DNA from: Capra hircus
Taxonomy: Eukaryota; Chordata; Mammalia; Artiodactyla; Bovidae
DNA length: 64,000 nucleotides
NCBI RefSeq assembly: GCF_001704415.2
Contig: NW_017189740.1
Span: 682,001-746,000 of the forward strand
Direction: 5' to 3'
Under the pieces are notes generated by a model. The model was not told the origin of the DNA and searched no databases. It saw only the letters and a list, made by a program, of their open reading frames with translations. The position numbers were made by a program, and so were the translations under genes. Every line of letters starts with the position of its first letter. Positions within the stretch are counted from its first letter, which is position 1. Shown one piece after another: positions 55,201 to 64,000 of the stretch.

Positions 55201-57057
55201 TTGATCATTATGTAGTGCCCTCCCTTATCTCTTTCAATCTTCTTTATTTTAAGGTATTGTGTCCGATATTAGGATTGCTACTACAGCTTTCTATTGCTTC
55301 CCATTTGCATGGAATATATTTTTCTATCCTCTCACTTTCAGTCTATATGTTTCTTGAGGTCTGAAGTCTATTTCTTGTAGATAGCATATATATGGGTCTT
55401 GTTTTTGTACCATTCAGCCAGTCTTTTGGTTGAAAAATTTAATCCATTTACATTTAAAATAATTATTGATATATATGTTCCTATTGCCATTTTCTTAATT
55501 GGGGGAGGTTGATTTTATAGATCTTTTTCCTTCTCTTGTATTTATTGACTATGTAAGTCCCTTTAACATTTGTTGTAAATTTGGTTTGGTAGTACTGAAT
55601 TCTCTTAACTTGCTTGTCTAAAAGGCTTTTAATTTCTCCATCAATTTTGAATGAGATCCTTCCCAGGTACAGTAATCTTGGTTGTAGATGTTTCCCTTCC
55701 ACTACTTTAAATATATCCTGCCATTCCCTTCTGGCCTGCAGAGTTTCTACTAGAAGATAAGCTGTTAAGTGTATGGGGTTTCCCTTGTATGTTACTTGTT
55801 CCTTCTCCCTTGCCACTTTTAATATTCTTTCTTTTTAGTCTTTGTTAGCTTGATTGTATGTTTCTCAGTGTATTGCTCTTTGGATTTATCCTGTATGGGA
55901 CTCTCTGTGCCTTTTGTACTTGATTGACTATTTCCTTTTCTACGTTGGGAAAATACTGAATTATAATCACTTCAAAAATTTTCTCATACGCTTTCTTTTT
56001 CTATTCTTCTTCTGAGACCCCTATAATTTGAATATTGGTGCATTTGATATTGTCCCAGAGGTCTCTGAGACCATCCTCTGCTATTTTCAGTCTTTTTACT
56101 TTAATTTGCTTTTCATATGTTGTTTCTACAATTCTATCTTCCAGCTCACTGATTTGTTCTTCTCCTTCAGATATTCTGCTATTGATTCCTTCCAGAGTAT
56201 TTTTAACTTCAGTAGTTGTGTTATTTTTCTCAGTATGTTTATTCTTTAATTCTTCTAGGTCTTTGTTAATTGATTCTTGCATTTTATCCATTTTGTGTTC
56301 AAGGTTTTTGATCATCTTTACTATCAATATTCTGAATTCTTTTTTCTGGTAGTTTACTAATTTCCTCTTCATTTATTTGGACTTCTGTGTTTCTAGTTTG
56401 TTCCTTTATTTGTGGAATATTTTTCTGCCTTTTTTTTTTTTTTACATTGTTGTGTTTGAGGTCTCCTTTCCCAAGCTTCAAGGAAAGTTGAATTCTTTCC
56501 TTGTAGAAGGTTGAATTCCTTGTTCCTTTTGGTTTCTACCCTCCTAAGATTGGTCCAGTGGGTGGTTTGTGTAAGCTTCCTATAGGGTGAGATTAGTGCT
56601 GAGTTTTTGTTTATCTGTTTGTTTGTTTGTTTGTTTGGTATTCCTCTGATGGACAAGGCTGAGTGAGGTTGTATTCCTGTCTGCTGATGATTGGGTTTGT
56701 ATTTTGTTTTGTTTGTTGTTTAGATAAGCTGTCTTGCACAGGATGCTACTGGTGGTTGGGTGATTCAGGGTCTTGTATCCAAGTGGTTTCCTTTGTGTGT
56801 GTTCTCACTATTTTATACTCCCTAGGGTTAGTTCTCTGGTAGTCTAGGATCTTGGAGTCAGTACTCCTATTCCAAAGGCTCAGGGCTTGATCTCAGGTTC
56901 ACAGAGAGAGATGAGGCAGCAGTTATAAGGAAGGTCTAAGACCACTCCTGGACATCCCTTGTGTCTCAGATGGTAAAGAATCTGCCTGTCTGAAACATAG
57001 TCCTGGAGGGACACTCCACGTTTGCAGCTGATGGCAGTCAAGATATGCTGGCAGGTT
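52276..57057 (-). mobile_element. L1: ORF2 C-terminus to 5' UTR, fragmented
   Basis: Antisense L1 with collinear parts: ORF2 C-terminus (52447-52863), RT core with GTRQGCPLLPLLF and FADDMILYIENPKDS (53041-53367), RT N-terminal part with SPGPDGFTGEFYQTFREEL (53700-53945), an endonuclease region without long frames, ORF1 (55481-56372; ISELEDRIVETTYEK coiled coil and EDGLRDLWDNIKCTNIQIIG), then 5' UTR. The catalytic FADD box is intact but frames are broken elsewhere. A BOVA2 SINE is inserted at 54878-55147. A (TTTG)n run lies near 56608-56638. Confidence 0.85.
54878..55147 (-). mobile_element. BOVA2-type SINE
   Basis: A reverse-oriented dimeric Bov-A: CTGCTGCTGCTAAGTCGC start, two GTGACCCCATGG-type cores, end TGCCATTGCCTTCTCCC. 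A TTGGGTGCAT duplication of L1 sequence flanks it (about 54867-54877 and 55150-55160). Confidence 0.92.
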
Positions 57058-60000
57058 TCCAGCTAGAAGATTTTTTATTACAGTTTTGATTTTCATGCTT
57101 GTGATGTGTCTGTCAATATTTTCTATTTCTTCTTGATATAATTTTGGAAGGTTATATTTTTCTAAGAATTTGTTCATTTCTTTGAAGTTGTCCATTTTAT
57201 TGGCATATAGTTGCTAATAGTAGTCTCTTATGATCCTTTGTGTTTCTGTGCTGTCTGTTGTGATGTCTCCATTTTCATTTCTAATTTTATTGATTTGATC
57301 CTTCTCCTTTATTTCCTTGATGAGTCTGGCTAATGGTTTGTCTATTTTATCTTCTCAAAGAACCAGCATTTAGGTTTGTCACTTTTTACTATAGTCTCTT
57401 TCATTTCTTCTTCATTTATTTCTGTTTCTTGTTTTTTTTTTTTTTAATCATTTCTTTCCTTCTACTAACTTTGGGATTCATTTCTTCTTTTTCTAATAGC
57501 TTTAGTTGTAAAGTTAAGTCATTTATTTGATGTTTCTCTTGTTTCTTGAGGTGAGCTTTTATTGCTATGAACCCTTCTCTTAGCACTGCTTTTACTGAAA
57601 CCCATAGGTTTTAGGTTGTCTTGTTTTCTTTTTTTTTTTTTCTATGTGTACTTTTATTTCATTTTTTATTTCTTCCATGATTAGTTGGTTATTCAGAAAC
57701 ATGTTGTTTAGTCTACATATGTTTATATTTTTAATAGTTTTTTCCCCTGTATTGATATCTAATCTTACTGCATTGTGATCAGAAAAGATGCTTGAAATAA
57801 TTTCAATTTTTTAAATTTACCAAAGCTAGATTTATAGCTCAGGATGTGATCTATCCTGCAGAATGTTCTGTGTGCACTTGAGAAAAAGGTGAAGTTCATT
57901 GTTTTGGGGTGAAATACCTTTTAAATATCAATTAGATATAATTGGTCCATTTTATCATTTAAAGTTTGTGTTTCTTTGCTAATTTTCTGTTTGAATGATC
58001 TATCCATAGGTGTGAGTGTGGTATTAAAGTCTCCCACTATCATTGTGTTTTTGTCAATTTCATCTTTCATACTTGTTAGCATTTGCCTTACGTTTTGAGA
58101 TGCTCCTATGTTGGGTACATATATATTTATAATTGTTATATCTTCTTCATGGATTGATCCTTTTATTATTATGTAGTGTCCTTCTTTGTCTCTTTTCAGG
58201 GTCTTTATTTCAAAATCTATTTTATCTGATATGAATATTGCTACTCCTGCTTTCCTTTGGTCTCCATTTCAATGAAACCTCTTTTTCCATCCCTTCACTT
58301 TCAGTCTGTATGTGTCCCTTGGTTTGAGGTGGATCTCTTGTAGAAAGCATATATAGGGGTCTTGTTTTTGTATCCATTTGGTGAGTCTTTTGTTTGGGGG
58401 CATTTAGCCTATTTACCTTTAAGGTAATTAATAATAAGTATGATCCCATTAGTATTTACTTTTTGGTTTGGAGTTCAATTTTGTAAACCTTTTCTGTGTT
58501 TTGTTTAGGGAAGATCCTTTAGCATTTGTTGAAGAGCTGGTTTGGTGTGCTTAATTCTCTCAGATTTTGCTTGCCTATAAAGCTTTTGATTACTCTTTCA
58601 TATCTGAATGAGATCCTTGCTGGGTAGAATAGTCTTGGTTGTAGGTTTTTATCTTTCATCATTTTAATTATGTCCTGCCATTGCCTTCTGTCCTGAAGAG
58701 TTTCTATTGAAAGATCAGCTCTTATCCTTATGGGGATCCCCTTGTGTGTTATTTGTTGTTTTTCTCTTGCTGCTTTTAATATATACTCTTTGTGTTTGAC
58801 TTTTATTAGTTTAATTAATATCTGTCTTGGGGTGTTTTCCCTTGGGTTTATCTTGTTTGGGGCTCTCAGGTTTCTTGAACTTGGGTGGCTATTTCTTTCC
58901 CCATTTTAGGGAAGTTTTCAACTACTATCTTCTCAAGTATTTTCTCATGCCCTTTCCTTTTGTCTTCTTCTTCTTTGACACCTGTGATTCGAATGTTGCA
59001 GCATTTAATATTGTTCCAGAGGTCTCTGAGGTTCTTTATTTATTTTAATTATTTTTACTTTTTTTCCTCTGCGCTTCATTTATTTCCACTATTCTACCTT
59101 CCAAAGCACTTATCTTCTCTTCAGCCTCAGTTATTCTACTGTTGGTTCCCTCCAGGGTGCTTTTGATCTCAGTTATTGCATTATTCACTATTGATTGACT
59201 CTTCTGTATTTCTTGTAGTTCCTTGTTAAACATTTCTTGCATCTTCTCAATCCTTGTCTCTAGTCTGTTTATCTAACTCCATTTTGTTCTCAAGATTTTG
59301 GATCATGCTTACTATCATTATTTTGAAATCTTTTCCTGGTAGGCTCCTTATCTCCTCTTCTTGTTTGGTTTGGTGGATATTTATCATGTCCCTTTACCTG
59401 CTGAATATGTCTCTGCCTTTTCATTTGTTTAGATTACTGTGTTTGTGGTGCCCTTTCTGTAAGCTGGAAGTTCATGGTTCCTTTTTATTGTGAAACCTGC
59501 TACCTGTGGCTGGGGTTGGAGTAGTGGCTTGTTAAGGTTTCCTGGTTGGGGAGCTTGCATCTGTGTTCTGGTGAATGGAGCTGGATTTCTTCTCTCTGGA
59601 GTGCAATGAATTTTCCAGTAGTGAATTTTGGAATTCCAGCAGTGAAAATTTCCAGTAGTGAAGTTTGACATGACTTTGGGCAACCTGTCTTTTAATGTTC
59701 AGGTTTGTGTTCCTGTTTTGCTGGAGAATTAATGTGGTATGTCTTGCACTGGACCTTGATGGCACTTAGTTTCAGTGTAGGTATGGAGACTTTTGGGTGA
59801 GCTCTTGTTTATAAATGTTCCCTGAAATCAGGAGTTCTCTGATGTTCTCAAGTTGTGGAATTAAACCTCCTGCCTCTGGCTTTCAGTGTTTCTCTTACAG
59901 TAGCCTCAAGACTTCTCCATCCATACAGCATAGATGATAAAAGATCTAGGTTAATGGTGAAACAGTTCTCCTCAGCGAGGAACACCCAGAGAGATTCATC

Positions 60001-61196
60001 AAGTTACAAAGAGAAGAGAAGAGGGAGAAGGGAGATAGAGGTGACCAGGAGGAGAAGAAGAGGAATCAAAAGGGGAGAGAGCAATCTAGCCAGTAATCAG
60101 TTCCCTAAGTGTTCTCCACAGCCCAAAACACCCAAAGAAATTCACAGAGTTAAGTAGAGAAGAGAGGAGATAGAGATGACCTGGGAAGAAAAAGGAGAGT
60201 CAGAAGGGGAGAGAACAATCAAGCCAGTAATCAAATCCTTAAATGAATATAGATACTGAAGATTAGATTTGTAATGGTACAAAATTAATAACAAATATAA
60301 AAAAGCAAAGATTAAAAATCAAGGATAGAATTTAGACTCTCAAAATTACAATATAAAAATACTAAACAAAATCAATCAAAAAAAATTTTTAAATGAATAT
60401 ATACTTTTATTTTCAAATAGGTTATAAAATGAAAATTAAAGGAGTAACAAAGAGCTTAATTTAAAAAAAAATATTAAAAAGTGATAATAATAATATATCT
60501 AGGAATCTCTCTGGAGCTGTTGTGGGCAGTGTGGGGTCAGTTCAGTGTTATATAGTTCCTTATTCCAGCTTGTACTTGTTGTCCAGTTCTATAGATCCCC
60601 TTTCAATGCACAGTCAGTGTTAACTACAAGGTTTTAATCTGTTGTACCTGTCACTTCCAGAGTGGTTCCCTCTTCTTTATTTTGCCTTCCTCTGTTTGCA
60701 AGTCCCTTCAGTGTCTCATTTCCACACTGACACAGGGGACGAAGGTGGCCACTCATTTAGGCTCACTTGTTCACTTGTGTTGTGGGGAAGGAGGGACACT
60801 GCAAATAAATACCACTGGCATGTCTGAGGAGTGCTCACAGTGTATGGACCACACTGGGTTTGCCATAACCTAAGGAAGTGTGTGTTTCCTGAGTCTACAC
60901 TGCTCAGTCTCCATGGTCCTCTTCAAGGGCACTGTCCCAAGTGGACCCTGCATTTTATGCACCTTCCAGTTTAAGTGGCTCAGGTTCTCGGGTACTCCAC
61001 AAGGGCACAGACCCGGATGAGCTGTGCATTTTTTGTCCTTCCCAGGTCTGAGCAGCTCAGGCTACCTGGTGCTTAGTGAGCACACTGTCTCAGGTGGGGT
61101 GTGTGTCTGTGTGGGACTTTATGCCCCATCCCTCAGTTTCCTGGGTGCACCGTGAGAGTACCACCCCAGGTGCGCAGTGTGTCTACTCTGGGGAGC
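57058..61196 (-). mobile_element. L1: middle of ORF2 to 5' UTR
   Basis: Another antisense L1. It starts within ORF2 (57060-57200), passes through the endonuclease region (58222-58449, ending in RNA-binding-like text), has an ORF1 remnant (59045-59242: GTNSRITEAEEKISALEGRIVEIN, a coiled coil) and a 5' UTR from about 59400 to 61196, where BovB begins. The 5' UTR parallels that at 48600-51545 almost block for block, including the purine-rich GAGAGAGCAATC region near 60075. Confidence 0.8.
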
Positions 61197-61234
61197 TGAA
61201 ACGTTGAGTTTTAAGCCAGCTTTTTCATTCTCCT

Positions 61235-61650
61235 TTTTTACCCTCATCAAGAAGCTCTTTAATTCCTCTTCAGTTTCTGCCATTAAATTGGTACCATCTG
61301 CATATTTGAGGTTGTTGATATATCTCCTGGTAATCTTGATTCCAGCTTGTCAGACACGACTGAGTGACTTCACTTCACTTCTTTTACCCTCATCAAGAAG
61401 CTCCTTAGTTCGTCTTCAATTTCTGCCATTAAAGTGGTACCATCTGCATATCTGAGGTTGTTGATATATCTCCTGGTAATCTTGATTCCAGCTTGTCAGA
61501 CACGACTGAGTGACTTCACTTCACTTCTTTTACCCTCATCAAGAAGCTCCTTAGTTCGTCTTCAATTTCTGCCATTAAAGTGGTACCATCTGCATATCTG
61601 AGGTTGTTGATATATCTCCTGGTAATCTTGATTCCAGCTCGTGCTTCATC
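61235..61650 (-). repeat. 146-bp tandem repeat within BovB RT
   Basis: Two full units and a partial third with a 146-bp period (CCCTCATCAAGAAGCTC at 61241, 61387 and about 61533). Each of the first two units ends with a ~31-bp insert (TCAGACACGACTGAGTGACT then TCACTTCACTTC) that resembles a Bov-A SINE tail and is foreign to the BovB coding sequence. Units 2 and 3 look identical over their shared part; unit 1 differs at several bases. The third copy returns to normal BovB text at about 61640. Confidence 0.92.
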
Positions 61651-63504
61651 CAGCCCAGAATTTCCCCTGACGTACTGTGCATATAAGACAAACAAGCAGG
61701 GTGACAATATACAGCCTTGTTGTATTCTTTTTCCAATTTGTAACCAGTCTGTTCCATGTCTGGTTCTAACTGTTGTTTCTTGACCTGCATTCAGGTTTCT
61801 CAGGAGACAGGTAAGGCAGTCTAATATTCCCATCACTTGAAGAATTTTTCACAGTTTGTTTAAATGCACACAATCAAAGGCTTTAGCATAGTCAACGAAG
61901 AAAAAGTAGATGTTTATCTGGAATCTAGTGCTTTTTCTATGATCCAAAAGATGTTGGCAATTTGATATCTGGTCCTCTCCCTTTTCCAAATCTCGCTATT
62001 ACTTTTGGAATTTCTCTTACTGCTTAAGCCTAACTTGAAAAATTTTGAGCATTGTCTTGCTACCATGTGAAATGAGTGTAATTGTACTGAAAATTCTTTG
62101 ACATTGCCTTTCTTTGGGATTTGAATGAAAGCTGACCTTTTCCAGTCCTGTGGCCACTGCTGAATTTCCCAAATTTGCTGACATACTGAGTTCAGCACTT
62201 TAACAGTATTCTTTTAGAATTTGAAATAGTTCAGCTGAAATTCCATCACTTTCAAGTAGCTTTGTTCATAGTAATGCTTCCTAAGGCCCACGTGACTTCA
62301 CTCCAGGATGTCTGACTCTTGGCGAGTGATCACATCATTATGGTTATCTGTGTCATTAAGATATTTTTGTATAGTTCTTCTGTGTATTCTTGCCAGCCCT
62401 TCCTAACCTCTTCTGCCTCTGTTAGGTCCTTACCATTTCTGTCTCTTATCATGTCCATTCTTGCATGAAATGTTTCCTTGTTATCTCCAATTTTCTTGAA
62501 GAGATCTCCAGTTTTCCCATTCTATTGTTTTCCTCTATTTCTTTGCACCGTTTAAAAGAATACCTTATCTCTCAGTGCTATTCTCAAGGAATTCTGCATT
62601 CAGTTGGTTATATCTTTCCTTTTTTTCTTTGCCTTTCACTTCTCTTCTTTCCTCAACTATTTTTAAAACCTCTTCTGACAACCACTTGGCCTACTTGCTT
62701 TCTTTTTTCTTTGGGATGGTTTGGTCCCTGCCTCCTCCATACAATGTTACAAATCTCCTTCCATATTTCTTCAGGCACTCTGGCTACCATATCTAATCCA
62801 ATGAATCTATTCATCACCTCCACTGTGTAATCAATCATAAGGAATTTGATTTACATCATACCTGAGTTGCCTAGTGGCTTTCTCTACTTTCTTCAATATA
62901 AGTCTAAATTTTGGAATAAGAAACTGATGATCTGAGCTATAGTCTGCTCCAGGTCTTGGTTTTGCTAACATTATAGAGCTTTCCATCTTCGGCTACAAAA
63001 ACTATGACAAATCTGATTTCTGTATTGACCATATGGTACTCAACATGAGTAGAGTTGTGTAGAGTTGTCTCTTGTGTTTTTGGAAGAGGATTTCCTATGA
63101 CTAGTGTGTTCTCTTGATAAAACTCTTAGCCTTTGCCCTGATTCATTTTGTACTCCAACACCAAACCTGCGTGATACTCCAGATATCTCTTGGCTTCCTT
63201 TCTTTTTCTTTTCTTTTTTTTTTTTTTTTTTTTTTTTGATCCCAATCCCCTATGTTGCAAATGACTTTTTTTTTTTTTGGTGTTAATTCTAGAAACTCTT
63301 GTATGTCTTCATAGAAACATTCCATTTCAGCTTTTTTTTGCATTAGTGGTTGGAGCATAGACTGGATTGCTGTGATGCTGAATGGTTTGCCTTGGAAATG
63401 AACAGAGACCATTCTATCGTTTTTGAGATTGCACCAAGGTAGTGCATTTTGGACTCTTTTGTTGACTATGAGGACTATTCAATTTCTTCTAAGGCATTCT
63501 TGCC

Positions 63505-63640
63505 CACAGTGTAGGTACTCAGTCATGTGTGACTCTTTCCAGCCCTTTGGACTGTAGCTTGCCAGGCTCATCTGACCATGGGATTTTTCAGACAAGAATA
63601 CTGGAGTGAGTTGCCATTTCCTTCTCCAGCACTCTCCCAC
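63505..63640 (-). mobile_element. Bov-A type SINE fragment
   Basis: A reverse-oriented core with GTACTCAGTCATGTGTGAC, GACTGTAGCTTGCCAGGC and CCATTTCCTTCTCCAG. It interrupts the BovB endonuclease-coding part. Confidence 0.8.
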
Positions 63641-63934
63641 AGTAGTAGATATAATGGTTATCTGAATTAAATTTGCCCATTCCTGTCCTTTTTAAGTTCA
63701 TTGATTCCTAGCATGTTGATGTTCACTCTTACCATCTTCTGATAGACAATATTCAATTTACCTTAATTTGCCTAGCATTACCTAAGATTCCAAGTACCTA
63801 TGACATATTGTTCTTTAGAGCATTAAGCTTTACTTTCACCACAAGACACATCCACAACTGAGTGATGTTTCCACTTTAGCTCAGCCACTTCATTTTTTTT
63901 GGAGCTTTTAATAATTGCTGTTCACTCTTCTCCA

Positions 63935-64000
63935 GTATAGTATTCTTGCCTGGAGAATCCCATGAACAGAGGGGCCTGTCAGGCTATAGTCCATAGGGTC
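63935..64000 (+). mobile_element. Start of a Bov-A/Bov-tA-like piece at the window edge
   Basis: TATTCTTGCCTGGAGAATCC and GCTATAGTCCATAGGGTC are SINE-type text in plus orientation, running off the end of the window. Confidence 0.6.

Larger units (their letters stand above)
61197..63960 (-). mobile_element. BovB LINE, antisense, with internal triplication
   Basis: A minus-strand BovB running from the RT palm (61197-61836: LTCLLRNLNAGQETTVRT, GIQQGCILSPC-like) through the RT N-terminus (61914-62198), linker (62465-62838) and endonuclease (63143-63412: MVSVHFQGKPFSITAIQ, FYEDIQEFLELTPKKK) to the start of the coding region near 63950. It lacks the 3' end: the homology begins abruptly at 61197 inside the palm-coding part. 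Poly-T runs at 63217-63238 and 63267-63279 disrupt the endonuclease. It includes the 146-bp tandem repeat. Confidence 0.87.

Noticed and set aside
56950..56992. Short Bov-tA head (CTCAGATGGTAAAGAATCTG)
   Set aside because: Only about 40 bases match and no tail follows, so it is too short to call an element with confidence.
61235..61650. CRISPR-like direct repeats
   Set aside because: The repeats are 146-bp BovB units in a mammalian genome; there are no short repeats with unique spacers.

Overview
This is mammalian, specifically ruminant, repeat-dense intergenic DNA. I found no intact host gene. The assignment rests on many BovB (RTE-clade) LINEs, several Bov-tA/BOVA2-type SINEs derived from tRNA-Glu and BovB, CHR-2 type SINE pieces, ruminant L1s and long ruminant ERV LTRs. 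A betaretroviral provirus of the Jaagsiekte sheep retrovirus (JSRV/enJSRV) group points to the sheep/goat lineage (Caprinae). Almost every long open frame is a retroelement remnant.

Layout. 1-4692: unassigned sequence with two antisense BovB copies. 4693-7012: decayed class I ERV pol on the minus strand. 7013-14951: almost complete enJSRV-like provirus on the minus strand (5' LTR at 14519-14951, then gag, pro-dUTPase, pol, env, and the 3' LTR at 7013-7445). 14952-16531: L1, BovB, SINE and LTR pieces. 16532-24950: L1 sequence broken by two related long LTRs (16692-19623 and 20277-21557, each with a 6-bp target duplication), BovBs and SINEs. 24950-38515: a minus-strand L1 running from ORF2 through ORF1 to the 5' end, split by a 5.56-kb composite block at 28756-34320. 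That block holds about 1 kb of unassigned DNA, the first ~65 codons of a poly(A) polymerase alpha-like coding sequence, a near full-length BovB and a SINE. 38516-48410: L1 sequence split by a second, plus-strand gammaretrovirus-like provirus (39969-48295; tRNA-Pro primer site, 4-bp target duplication ATCT). 48410-61196: four more minus-strand L1 segments with SINEs. 61197-64000: antisense BovB with an unusual 146-bp tandem repeat.

State of the genes. The enJSRV-like provirus has an open pro-dUTPase frame and a single amber codon in gag. Its pol and env are broken by six one-base frame changes, all of the same sign, and by two opal codons. Catalytic Asp/Glu positions of RNase H and integrase read Asn/Lys. 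Its two flanks are unrelated sequences with no target duplication. The class I provirus also has every gene present and every gene broken. Neither provirus looks able to encode a complete particle.

Most notable observations: the poly(A) polymerase/BovB junction inside an L1, the mismatched flanks of the enJSRV-like provirus, the one-sided frameshifts and G-to-A type damage in that provirus, the 146-bp triplication, and the ~39-bp repeat array at the BovB 5' end. Comparisons with family consensus come from general knowledge. No alignment was run, and element edges are approximate unless target duplications or TG/CA ends are stated.
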